The position numbers were made by a program, and so were the translations under genes. Below are positions 1 through 8,423 of a DNA stretch of 64,000 bases, one piece after another; within the stretch, counting starts at the first letter, position 1; the number at the start of each line of letters is the position of its first letter. The notes under the pieces are model-generated. The model had not been told where the DNA came from. It saw nothing but the letters and a program-made list of their open reading frames with translations, and searched no databases. Origin of the DNA: an uncultured Alistipes sp. (lineage in GTDB: Bacteria > Bacteroidota > Bacteroidia > Bacteroidales > UBA932); the NCBI GenBank assembly GCA_902388455.1, contig CABMPD010000006.1, forward strand, positions 1 to 64,000, in the 5' to 3' direction.

Positions 1-1
1 C

Positions 2-1573
2 CATGCGTTCTATACTCTGCTGAGGACGGAGGCGGAGTACAAATGCTGGCTTCCGGTAGGCAATGATACCTCGATTTTTGAATCAACAGCATATTATAAC
101 AGTTGCGGTCCCGGCGTTGAAGAAAAGTTGGCTCGAGCATTGATGATGACCGGCGCAGTATTTATGGAACGTTCACAGCCGGTCCTCGCTCTTGAATCCT
201 ATAAGGAAGCTGAACGTATAATTGAAGTGGTTGGCGACAGTGAACAATATGGATTACTTCATACTAAAATAGGATTGCTATACCAAAGAACCTTTAACGA
301 TATTCCATCAGCAGTATATAGGTATCGATCAGCCTTGCTGTGTTTTGAAAGTGAGGGAGTTGCTAAAAGGTTGCCAAGTTCCTGCCTCACTCTTTCAAGA
401 GTGCTTTTAGCAGATAAGGACTCACTTGATGTATGGAAAGATTTTTATGCTAAAGGAATTGAGTATGCAAAAAATACCAAGGATTCTTTATGCATAGTGG
501 ATGGATTGGATCAGTATGTGCGATATCTGTCACTTTATAAAAAAGATTATTCGAAAGTGATAGAAATATCAAAATATGTGTTAAGAACTTATTCAAAATA
601 TTGTAAATACGATTACTACTGTGACTTTACATCATTGATCTCAGAAAGTTATGCTTATTTAGGCGAAATGGATTCAGCGAAATTATATGCAGGAAATATT
701 CCTCGTGCGGATGCAGTATCAACTATGATATGGCATGAAGTAAGTGAAGTTATCGCCAAGTGTTCTAAAGATTGGAAGGCTGCATATATGCATGAAACTG
801 CTTCACAAGTTATAAGGGATAGTTTAACTATTGATGGAGAAATTGCTGATTTACAGAATAGAGAGCAATATCTGGATATCCGTTATCTGGATTTGTTGCG
901 TAAGTATGAGCGCCGAGGCTACCAGGTAATAATATTGATGATAGTGTCTGTTTTAATGACGTTAGTTTTTATAGTTCTTGCCATAAGAACAAAATACAAG
1001 ACTCTTCGTTTGAAAATTCGTAAAATCCTTGATTCCGCGAAATATAAATATGATATTGAATTAGATGTTGCCAGAGATGCTGATGATATAGAAATCCTTT
1101 CCGGTTATCTACAAAATCTGATAGGCCTAATGAAAGTAAACAAAGCTTCAATAGATGCTGTTATTGTATTAAAGACTCAATTGGCATTTATGAACGATGT
1201 TCTGGATAGTTATTATGTTTATTGTGGTAGTGATAGATTCAGCATACGCATAGCAGATATTTTGGATAAGAACTTCCCCAAAAAAGAAATTAGGAGGAGT
1301 GTGATATATATTGCTGAAGTTTTGTTTCCGGGATTTCTTAATCAGCTTCAATCTAAATACGGGTTATCGGATTCGGATTTATATTATATATCATTGCTGT
1401 TGTGTGGGTTTAGTAACCGTTCGCAACAAATTCTCACCAGAACAAAAATTGAATCCATTTCAGTAGCTAGATCAAAGGTGGCTGCAAAAGTAGGTAAAAA
1501 TATGATGCTGTCTAAATTAGTGGTACAAGAAGTAGAGGAGTATACTACTCATTTAAATTCCGACAGAAGATAA
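2..1573 (+). CDS. TPR membrane-anchored regulator, 5' truncated by window edge
   Basis: The reading frame is open to the left edge, so the true start lies outside; about 523 residues are visible. The N-terminal two thirds is alpha-helical and TPR-like, and the opening stretch (LLRTEAEYK) resembles the start of Bacteroidales TPR lipoprotein regulators. A single hydrophobic membrane segment lies near visible residues 308-328. It is followed by a cytoplasmic part ending in a helical domain with a LuxR/GerE-like pattern (SDSDLYYISLLLCGFSN...ILTRTKIESISVARSKVAAKVGK). This architecture (periplasmic TPR, one membrane pass, C-terminal HTH) is known from one-component regulators of the phylum. The next genes on the same strand encode small secreted proteins, which may be its targets (inference). 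Base composition is AT-rich compared with the core of the window. Confidence 0.75.
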   Translation, partial: HAFYTLLRTEAEYKCWLPVGNDTSIFESTAYYNSCGPGVEEKLARALMMTGAVFMERSQPVLALESYKEAERIIEVVGDSEQYGLLHTKIGLLYQRTFNDIPSAVYRYRSALLCFESEGVAKRLPSSCLTLSRVLLADKDSLDVWKDFYAKGIEYAKNTKDSLCIVDGLDQYVRYLSLYKKDYSKVIEISKYVLRTYSKYCKYDYYCDFTSLISESYAYLGEMDSAKLYAGNIPRADAVSTMIWHEVSEVIAKCSKDWKAAYMHETASQVIRDSLTIDGEIADLQNREQYLDIRYLDLLRKYERRGYQVIILMIVSVLMTLVFIVLAIRTKYKTLRLKIRKILDSAKYKYDIELDVARDADDIEILSGYLQNLIGLMKVNKASIDAVIVLKTQLAFMNDVLDSYYVYCGSDRFSIRIADILDKNFPKKEIRRSVIYIAEVLFPGFLNQLQSKYGLSDSDLYYISLLLCGFSNRSQQILTRTKIESISVARSKVAAKVGKNMMLSKLVVQEVEEYTTHLNSDRR

Positions 1574-1758
1574 AAATTCTTAGGTTTGTATTGCTTTATG
1601 CTGGTAACACATGCTTAAAAAGGCAGTCTTTTGTGTCTAAGAATTATGAAGGCTAATATATTGAATATTAATAATCTAAAAATACAATAATAAGATTTTG
1701 AATTTGGCTTTTTGAAGATTGCATAATATTTTTGAATTAAATTTTACAATCAAAATTT

Positions 1759-2124
1759 ATGAAAAAGTATTATTTAATTTTTTTGTTATTGCTTACTGCA
1801 AGTTTTGCAGGAATTTCTTCTTCAAATAGCTCTGTTGATAATCGCGTTATTGAAATTTTGAGAATAGACGAAATTATTACTCGCGGAGGACTATCATCTG
1901 GACCTGAAGGATCTATAAATGACAAAGCACTTGTGCTGTCTTTTTTTGGCGGTGGCATGTACCAGATATCAATAACAAATTCTTTTGGGACATTGGTTTA
2001 TGCCGACATCCTCCCTGCCGACGGCATGGAGTACTCCTACGATCTCTCCGGTATCGGCGAGGGTATGTTCCGCCTTGTCCTTGAGGGACCCGGTGGGGAA
2101 TATGAAGGGTATTTCAATCTTTAA
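1759..2124 (+). CDS. DUF3244-like small secreted protein
   Basis: A 121-residue protein with a clear N-terminal signal peptide (MKKYYLIFLLLL then a small-residue cleavage region). The mature part carries the pattern seen in DUF3244 proteins: a conserved beta-rich module with YQISITNSFGTLVY in the middle and a terminal glycine-rich strand ending in GYFNL. Such proteins are abundant in Bacteroidales and often sit beside TPR regulators like the gene just upstream. They are exported; the module resembles the beta-sandwich of secretion-system C-terminal domains, but no enzymatic role is known. There is a 185-bp AT-rich gap upstream with no terminator I could recognise. Confidence 0.75.
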   Translation: MKKYYLIFLLLLTASFAGISSSNSSVDNRVIEILRIDEIITRGGLSSGPEGSINDKALVLSFFGGGMYQISITNSFGTLVYADILPADGMEYSYDLSGIGEGMFRLVLEGPGGEYEGYFNL

Positions 2125-2135
2125 TTTCAATTGCC

Positions 2136-2258
2136 ATGAGAAAGCTGTATCTGTTATGGACGTTCTGGTCCTGGCATTTTATCAGGGCTGTGCTGTTCCG
2201 TCTGATAAGGAGCGGATGGATATTATTAAATGTTAACAAATTAAAATCATGTTTATGA
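2136..2258 (+). CDS. possible 40-residue hydrophobic peptide
   Basis: A short ATG-to-TGA frame of 40 codons fills the gap between the DUF3244 gene and the lipoprotein. The product is rich in Trp, Leu, Ile and Arg (FWSWHFIRAVLF), so it could be a membrane-associated peptide. It ends overlapping the presumed start of the next gene. I recognise no family; it may equally be chance or a gene remnant. Confidence 0.2.
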   Translation: MRKLYLLWTFWSWHFIRAVLFRLIRSGWILLNVNKLKSCL

Positions 2259-3239
2259 GAAATATAGAAATTATAATAATCTTTACTTTTCCTTCTAGCG
2301 TCGTGTACAGAAAAGGAGGTGCAGAGTGTAGAACCACCAGCAGAAGAGACGAAAACAGAGTTCATGAGGACAGAAACGGAATCATATTCTGTAGTCATGA
2401 CTGAGAATGTATCGCTTGATAAACATGCAGTATTCTGTACAGGCAGCCTGCTTCAGAATATGCCAGAAGCAGTATTAACGGATATAGAGACGGGTGCGCA
2501 GCCTATAGAATCCGATGATATTCCGATTTGGGAATATACTACGGCCATGCAGTCTGTTTACAGTGATGGCTCGATAGAGTTTGACATAACGTCCAGTATT
2601 ATAGATGACGAGGATATCAACGCGATATTGTCAGTAGGAGCTTCATCCATAGCTTTTGACGATATTCCTAAACGTGCAGTATATTCTGACGGCTATATGA
2701 GGCTTTATGGGAAAAACGGTACGCTTCTTTATGAAGGCCTTCAGCCTCAGCCTGATATGTCTGAGTTCTGTGATTCGGTTGCTCATTATTATGAGCGTTG
2801 TCAGGAGGAGTGTATTGCCGTAACTCCTCCGACGACTAAGAGTGCAGACTTGGATGTTGACAGTATGATGTCTCTTGTACGCAGCCGTCTTGCCGGAGCT
2901 GCGGTATCCGACTATAAAGTGGAAAAGGTGTCGGAGAGCAGAATGGCTATAGAATATGCCCAGAATAGAAATTATGTCAGAACGGTCGTTTCGGCAGACC
3001 TGAGACGTACATACAGTACTCAGACATTTACCGGAGGACAGTTGATGTCTCAGACATTCTTTGAATATGCTCCTGAAGAAGAAATTAATGATTATTGTGT
3101 ATCTATTGGTGACATTAGGATAATGTCGCCTAAAAAAGTGACTGCCCAGCATCTGGTTTATTCCGAAGGAAGTGCTCCTAAAATAAGGACCAGTGTTGTA
3201 GGTTATAAGAGAAACAGAACAATTATAAATTTAAATTAA
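2255..3239 (+). CDS. lipoprotein of unknown function with apparent frameshift in signal peptide
   Basis: The long frame, uninterrupted from 2280 to 3239 (about 319 residues), begins with SLLFLLASC, a textbook lipoprotein box with the lipidated Cys encoded at 2304-2306. No start codon precedes it in that frame because TAA lies at 2277-2279. The expected N-terminus (MRNIEIII) is present from the ATG at 2255 (or 2249) but in another frame. One extra base in the ATAATAATC stretch near 2270-2281 would explain this. The gene is therefore either frameshifted or carries a sequencing error. The mature protein has two similar segments with DDIP and YSDG motifs but matches no family I know. It lies between a DUF3244 gene and a secreted hydrolase on the same strand. 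Confidence 0.55.
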
Positions 3240-3247
3240 ATTAAATC

Positions 3248-3255
3248 AGGAGGTG
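3248..3255 (+). promoter_or_regulatory. strong Shine-Dalgarno sequence before hydrolase gene
   Basis: AGGAGGTG ends five bases before the ATG at 3261 and fully complements the canonical 16S rRNA tail. Most other genes in the window have AT-rich, SD-free leaders, as is normal in this phylum, so this site stands out and supports the chosen start. Confidence 0.5.
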
Positions 3256-3260
3256 TTATC

Positions 3261-4625
3261 ATGAAAACGTTTATATATGTACCCTTAATTGTCGCGTTTT
3301 TGCTGACGGGGTTTGGAATGACATTATGGGCCCAGGATAGTTCTCAAGATAAGGAAGTGCTTCTTATACATGGCCTTAATAGCTCAGCGTCTTTTTGGAA
3401 TACATTTGTCAATGATTTGGAGGACGAGGGTTATGAGTGGTATGCTCCGTCATATAATTCGTCTCACAGTAATGGCGCATCCGGCATAGCGTCTGATATA
3501 TTCAACACGTATTTCCCCATGGACAATGGAGTGCTGGTAGGACATAGTGCCGGAGGTCTGATTGCGAGATCAATAATGCGTAGTCATCAGGATGATGTGC
3601 TTGGGGTGATAACAGTGGGAACTCCTAATTACGGAGCCGGCATTATTTCATCCATGCAGGATGCGTCTTATATCAGTTTTATTGACGATATCGTTAATCA
3701 GGCAGAGAATACACTGACTACGACTTATGAATCTTTTTTCCAAGTCACATGGCCGTTATTATCATTTATCAAACCGATACTGGATATCTTATATTATGAG
3801 AAGGTCAGCTATTTTAACCAGCTTATAGAGACCGGTGTGTATCCTGCTTTGATGGAATATATTGATGAGACTTACCTGCAGCTGCAACTAGTTGAAGATA
3901 TGGAGCCGTCCAGTTCGTATCTTACAAATTTGAACTCATCATTGAGAACACCATTGCATACCATTGCCGGTGCTGAGGACCCTTGGCAGTTGTACCGTCT
4001 TATGGGAACAGCAATAGACGGAAACGATATGTCTCTGATTCAGAATGGTGGTGCGCTTAGGCAGTTGCAAAGTTTTATAATCTCAATGATAAATATTCAC
4101 AATTGTGTGTACGACGGTTCCAAATGGGTAGCATTTTTAATGCCCTGGGTATGGATTACACGTGAGTCGGTCAATACATCGCGGAGAAATTGGGAGGATC
4201 TTCAGAGATTGCTTGAAGTAGATATTCATACTCAGTGGGCAGAACAGATTGGAGCATATCATTTTGAGGAGAGAGTTGTTACAGTGCCGATTTATGAAAC
4301 ATCTATTAATCCTGGAGGGGAAGACCCAGGCACAGGTAGTGGAGGCAATGGTAATCAAGAAGTGATCGGAGAGGTCGGTGGTATTATCGGATATCGAGAG
4401 GAAGTACGTACCGTGAAGATCAATGATGATCATGACGGGCTTATCGGAACCGCTTTGGCGCTTTGGGAGACCCCTGCGGCTGGAGTAAAGACCCATATTG
4501 TGCAGGGCGTAAATCACTTGGAGATGGGAACGCACGATTTGATGTTGCAATATATCTTGAATGCGATAGCCGGGATAGATGAGAGTGGACTTTTGCCGGG
4601 GGTCGGAGTTGTTCCTGCCGATTAA
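3261..4625 (+). CDS. secreted alpha/beta-hydrolase (lipase/esterase-like)
   Basis: A 454-residue protein with a signal peptide ending near WAQDS. The core is an alpha/beta-hydrolase: the oxyanion-loop HGLN motif is near residue 36 and the nucleophile elbow GHSAGG near 93-98, placing Ser95 as nucleophile. Candidate acid and base residues are in DDHDG (near 388) and GVNHLEMG (His near 417). A Gly-rich low-complexity loop (PGTGSGGNG, near 356-362) interrupts the C-terminal part. The arrangement fits triacylglycerol lipases and PGAP1-like esterases, acting in periplasm or outside the cell; substrate cannot be told. It follows the frameshifted lipoprotein by 21 bp and is probably cotranscribed. 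Confidence 0.75.
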   Translation: MKTFIYVPLIVAFLLTGFGMTLWAQDSSQDKEVLLIHGLNSSASFWNTFVNDLEDEGYEWYAPSYNSSHSNGASGIASDIFNTYFPMDNGVLVGHSAGGLIARSIMRSHQDDVLGVITVGTPNYGAGIISSMQDASYISFIDDIVNQAENTLTTTYESFFQVTWPLLSFIKPILDILYYEKVSYFNQLIETGVYPALMEYIDETYLQLQLVEDMEPSSSYLTNLNSSLRTPLHTIAGAEDPWQLYRLMGTAIDGNDMSLIQNGGALRQLQSFIISMINIHNCVYDGSKWVAFLMPWVWITRESVNTSRRNWEDLQRLLEVDIHTQWAEQIGAYHFEERVVTVPIYETSINPGGEDPGTGSGGNGNQEVIGEVGGIIGYREEVRTVKINDDHDGLIGTALALWETPAAGVKTHIVQGVNHLEMGTHDLMLQYILNAIAGIDESGLLPGVGVVPAD

Positions 4626-4679
4626 AACATTTAATTATTTTTGTAAAACCATAATCCAAACAATAAAAAACCACAGTCT

Positions 4680-5309
4680 ATGAAGAAAATGTTAATTGTC
4701 GGCCTGCTGTCAATCCTGTCAGGCCTCGTATGTCTCTCCGCTCAGGAGAAAGGTGACATGTATCTCTCCGGTAGCCTCGGAATGTCCGGCGGCAACAGTA
4801 CCAGCCTTTCCGGCGGCAGCACCGTAAAGTCTCCGGGAGGATTCTCGGTGAGCATTACTCCTCAGTTCGGTTATTTCGTGATGGATAACCTGGAGATACA
4901 CCTGGGCCTGGGCTATAGTTTCCAGAAAGATCCTTCGTTCGGAGAAGAGTCCAGTACGAACATCAGTTCATTCTCTATCGTACCGGGAATAAATTACTAT
5001 GTCGGTATCGTAGACGGCAAGTTCTACTATACTCCCGGACTGGACTTCTCGGTGGGTTTCGGAGGAGCCAATTATAAGTCTGAAGCCGGCAAGGAGCGTC
5101 TTTACGATGCAACTGACATATCAGTGACACTGTCGCTTCTGTCTTTTGAGTACCGTCCTGTAGATGGATTCGGTATCTCATTCCGTGCGGGCAGTGCCGG
5201 TTACGCATATAAGAACATGAAGAACACCTCGGGGACCTCGATGAGCAGCAACAGCTTCTCATTGGGTTTCAATCTCAGTGCGAGTCTAGGTTTCAGGTGC
5301 TATTTCTAG
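4680..5309 (+). CDS. outer-membrane beta-barrel protein
   Basis: A 209-residue protein with a signal peptide (cleavage after LSAQ). Alternating hydrophobic/polar strands with many Gly, Ser and Tyr residues and a terminal aromatic (GFRCYF) are typical of small eight-stranded outer-membrane barrels (OMP_b-brl/OmpW-like). It is the last gene before the terminator at 5333. No ligand or enzymatic residue is visible, so the role is limited to outer-membrane protein. Confidence 0.7.
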   Translation: MKKMLIVGLLSILSGLVCLSAQEKGDMYLSGSLGMSGGNSTSLSGGSTVKSPGGFSVSITPQFGYFVMDNLEIHLGLGYSFQKDPSFGEESSTNISSFSIVPGINYYVGIVDGKFYYTPGLDFSVGFGGANYKSEAGKERLYDATDISVTLSLLSFEYRPVDGFGISFRAGSAGYAYKNMKNTSGTSMSSNSFSLGFNLSASLGFRCYF

Positions 5310-5332
5310 GACTCTGAGACATCGTCGAGAGA

Positions 5333-5370
5333 CTGCCGGCTCCTGTCGCTATCAGGGCCGGCAGTTTAGT
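5333..5370 (+). terminator. terminator-like hairpin
   Basis: An 8-bp perfect stem (CTGCCGGC / GCCGGCAG) with a 16-nt loop, followed by a short T-rich stretch, lies between the plus-strand barrel gene and the convergent minus-strand lipoprotein. Confidence 0.5.
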
Positions 5371-5394
5371 TATACCCGTGGACAGTGTGGCGTG

Positions 5395-6504
5395 TCAGAA
5401 TCCGAAATCGAGCTCGCAGACTTTTGTTGAGGCTACTGAGGTCAGTGTTCCGGTGTTTACGTCCACGGCTACCGCGAATGCTGTGAACTCCATGACCTGT
5501 CCTACCTGGATGGGGTCCGAAGTGGCGGGGCCGATGAAAGCAGTGTCCATCATGTAGTCATAGACGGACATCCCGAAAGCGGATACCATATACAGAACTT
5601 CATTAAGCATGTCCTGATAGGCTTCGGTCACTTCCTCCGGGGTGCCGGTGCCGTTGTAGACATCCATCAGATAGTACACGTCATCACTGCTCGGAACTGC
5701 GGATATGGTGGCGTAGGGGAAGTCCTGTGTGACTGTGAGCTCGAATGTCACATCGGTATCCTCTACCGGAAGGGTGGCTGTCTCCGCATAGTACATGCCG
5801 GTAAGTATCCTGCCTGTAGAGTCCATGCCGTATGCATAGACGATGTACTCCGTGTCAGGGGAGAGATCTTTTGCCGAGTCGTCTATCCCGCCTTTCTTAA
5901 GGACACTTTTGGCCAGGAATTCCTCGTAGGATATTCCGCGCTCGGCAGCCAGATCCCGGAAGTACTGGATGTCGTACTGCATGTATTCCTCATAGGTGCT
6001 GAAGGATTCCCATGTGGCCTTGTCTGTAATCATGTTGACGTATGTCAGATTCTCGTCAGGAGGGATTACGCTCCAGACGACTTCGCCGGTAGTGTTCGGA
6101 CCGGTGGTTATTGAGAACGCGCCGTATGTGCGTGCTTTGTCCTGAGTGACGGTGAAATCCAGGCTCTGCTCTCCGTAGGTGAGGGTTATGACGGCTTCCC
6201 TGGAGGCAGTGGTGTCGGTGTTCTCTGCGGTCTCGAAGCTGACTACTCCGTAGGAGCCTGTTGCGTTGATGCCGTATATCCATTCAGTGCCGGGGGTGAT
6301 GTCTGCTGTGACTGCCTTATCAGGGGAGGGGTTGTCTATTTTATAGAGAATCTCGTGAACGGCATTCTCGGGACCGACCTTAAGATGCTGGTCGGAGACG
6401 GCGCTGAACAGGGTTGCAGGGGTGTTTTCCTGCGGATTGCAGGATGCCAGTGTAAGAACGGCGGCGACGGCGATGCCGCCGGCAATGGTAATCTGTCTTT
6501 TCAT
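5395..6504 (-). CDS. BACON-domain surface lipoprotein
   Basis: About 369 residues when started at MKRQITIAGG; three more residues are possible upstream. The signal peptide ends in a lipobox (LTLASC). The first mature domain (to about residue 125) is BACON-like, with a WI-type core and the REAVITLTY...DFTVTQDK pattern. It is followed by two Ig/FN3-like beta domains with repeated TYVNMITDK and DTEYIVYAYG motifs. BACON modules in Bacteroidales bind glycans or mucin components at the cell surface. It is a clear paralogue of the lipoprotein at 8424-10022, and the two enclose a TPR-AraC regulator on the same strand. Confidence 0.75.
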   Translation of the reverse strand: MKRQITIAGGIAVAAVLTLASCNPQENTPATLFSAVSDQHLKVGPENAVHEILYKIDNPSPDKAVTADITPGTEWIYGINATGSYGVVSFETAENTDTTASREAVITLTYGEQSLDFTVTQDKARTYGAFSITTGPNTTGEVVWSVIPPDENLTYVNMITDKATWESFSTYEEYMQYDIQYFRDLAAERGISYEEFLAKSVLKKGGIDDSAKDLSPDTEYIVYAYGMDSTGRILTGMYYAETATLPVEDTDVTFELTVTQDFPYATISAVPSSDDVYYLMDVYNGTGTPEEVTEAYQDMLNEVLYMVSAFGMSVYDYMMDTAFIGPATSDPIQVGQVMEFTAFAVAVDVNTGTLTSVASTKVCELDFGF

Positions 6505-6572
6505 GGTGTTCAAATGATTTTTAATGAGACAAAACTACCTGCCCGTAATGTGAAATGCAACTCATAATAATC

Positions 6573-8324
6573 TCAATCCGGCAATTTTGCCGAATCATCA
6601 TCAATATCCGAGTTTTTTTGTCCGCCGTGCATGGCCCGGACTTCTTTCATATATTTCCCGGCGGTAACACCGGTTTCTTTCTGGAAGGACCGGTAGAATA
6701 CTGATGTGGAACTGTAGCCCAGGTCATCGGCCAGCTGCTTGAGCGGGATGTCCACAGATCTGTCGGACATGATGCGGGTGGCTTCGATGACTCTCCAGGT
6801 GTTGATGTAGTCGCTGAAGGATTTGCCCGACATGTTGTTGATGGCTCTGGAGAGGTAAGTCCGGTTCGTGCCCAGCATCTCGGCAAGTGAATCTCTGGTC
6901 AGGGATTTCATTCTGTAGGTTTTCTGTTCCTGCATCATTGTCTCGATACGTTCGAACAGTTCCCGGTCGGCACGGTCCGTGTTGTTCTGAGCGGATTTAT
7001 CCGTTCCGGCAGTCTTTGTTTTCTCTTTCTCCTTGTTGAACTGGTCGGCATATTGTTGATATTTTTCTACCAGGAGCTTGTAAGTGTTGCGCTGGCGGCG
7101 GTAAAGAATCAGCAGGAAGATGGCTACGACGGCTATAAGCGTGAGCACTGCCATGTTGGCCAGCAGTCTCTGGCGGGAACGCAGATATTCCAGTTCGGCG
7201 GCCTGGGCGATGTTCTCGTACTCTACTCTCTGCATGGACATGAGCATGGAGTTGAACTCTCTCTCCCTCTGAAGATTGGATACACTGTCAAGATATGCGC
7301 GGTAGTTGCCGGCCAATGCTGCGAGACGGAGGCTGTCCCGGGAATGAAGCGCATTGTCTATCAGGGATGAGAGTAGTTCCTTGCGGCATTCGTGATTGTC
7401 GTTTCTGTAGGATATTTCCAGGCCCTGTTCCAGGATTCTCTCAGCTTTACCGTAGTCTCCGGCTTTCTGCAGCATCCGGCCGTAGTCCAGGTATATCATG
7501 GTCTCTATACCGGCGTCGGTGTAGCCGGTGTATCTGAGCGCACGGCTGTAGTACCGTTCTGCTTCGGAGTATCTGGCACTGGATGTCCAGACATCTCCGT
7601 ATACTTTGTATATCAGTGGATAAAGAGTCAGATATCCGCCTTTCTCCGCCATATCCGCCGCCGAGTCAATGTAGCCAAGTGCTGTCCTGTCGTTGCCGTT
7701 GATATGGTGCATCATGGCCATCATCATGTCCGCCGCACATCTGTCCTCCAGCGGCATACTCTCATTATGGGCCAGGCTGCAGGCCTGCTCGGCATATTTC
7801 ATTCCATTTCCGTCGGACCTGATATAGAAGATGTAGATGATATCCATGAGTATTCCCAGCTGCCGGCTCACGTCTCCGGAGGCCACGGAGTATTCGTAGC
7901 TGCGGCTGTAGTATTCCATGGCTTTGGTGTAGTTCAGTTCGGCCTTGATGGCGTATCCTCCGCAGATACTCCAGTACAGGTATTTGAGGATGTTGTCGTC
8001 CTGCCGGGCGATGTCTCTGCGCATCTGTTCCAGGAGGGCTGCAGTGGAGTCGGTCTGTTCCATGAAGAGCCAGGCCTGGGCCATGTAGGTGCCGCAGTAT
8101 AGTGCTGTCAGTGTGTCTTTCTGCCTAAGGGCTCTGTATAGGATAGGGCGGGTGTAGGCTATCAGGGCACTGTCCTGCCCTGCGGTGTTGAACTTTCTCC
8201 AGGCCTCTTTATATGTTTCGATATGGGCTTGGTCGTGCAGGCTTTCATGCCTGGACGTGCCTGAGCAGGATATTATGCACGCTCCAAGTGCGGCGGAAAT
8301 GAGGACGGAATATAGTTTTTTCAT
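6573..8324 (-). CDS. TPR-AraC one-component regulator
   Basis: Start chosen at MKKLYSVLIS, which gives a lipoprotein-type signal (ACIISC); an ATG 21 codons upstream would bury it. About 583 residues: TPR-like helical repeats to about residue 350, one membrane segment (LTLIAVVAIFLLILY), a coiled basic linker, then a C-terminal AraC-type double HTH (LAEMLGTNRTYLSRAIN ... LADDLGYSSTSVFYRSFQKETG). This layout is a membrane-bound transcription factor that senses periplasmic signals. The flanking BACON lipoproteins on the same strand are likely targets or partners (inference). A terminator and a TATATTTG box lie just upstream, so it has its own promoter. Confidence 0.85.
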   Translation of the reverse strand: MKKLYSVLISAALGACIISCSGTSRHESLHDQAHIETYKEAWRKFNTAGQDSALIAYTRPILYRALRQKDTLTALYCGTYMAQAWLFMEQTDSTAALLEQMRRDIARQDDNILKYLYWSICGGYAIKAELNYTKAMEYYSRSYEYSVASGDVSRQLGILMDIIYIFYIRSDGNGMKYAEQACSLAHNESMPLEDRCAADMMMAMMHHINGNDRTALGYIDSAADMAEKGGYLTLYPLIYKVYGDVWTSSARYSEAERYYSRALRYTGYTDAGIETMIYLDYGRMLQKAGDYGKAERILEQGLEISYRNDNHECRKELLSSLIDNALHSRDSLRLAALAGNYRAYLDSVSNLQREREFNSMLMSMQRVEYENIAQAAELEYLRSRQRLLANMAVLTLIAVVAIFLLILYRRQRNTYKLLVEKYQQYADQFNKEKEKTKTAGTDKSAQNNTDRADRELFERIETMMQEQKTYRMKSLTRDSLAEMLGTNRTYLSRAINNMSGKSFSDYINTWRVIEATRIMSDRSVDIPLKQLADDLGYSSTSVFYRSFQKETGVTAGKYMKEVRAMHGGQKNSDIDDDSAKLPD

Positions 8325-8345
8325 TTGCAGTGCGTATAAAAATAA

Positions 8346-8353
8346 CAAATATA
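8346..8353 (-). promoter_or_regulatory. -7 box for TPR-AraC gene
   Basis: On the minus strand the sequence reads TATATTTG, a perfect TAnnTTTG box, about 22 bases upstream of the chosen start. No convincing -33 TTG is seen at the usual spacing. Confidence 0.4.
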
Positions 8354-8356
8354 TAA

Positions 8357-8402
8357 AATAAAAAGGAGACCGTACCGGAATTTTCATCCCGGCCCGGTCT
8401 CC
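8357..8402 (-). terminator. rho-independent terminator of upstream lipoprotein gene
   Basis: An 8-bp perfect stem (GGAGACCG / CGGTCTCC), read on the minus strand, is followed by TTTTTATTTT. It separates the BACON lipoprotein gene from the TPR-AraC gene. Confidence 0.75.
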
Positions 8403-8423
8403 CGCACTGCATGAGAATCAATA

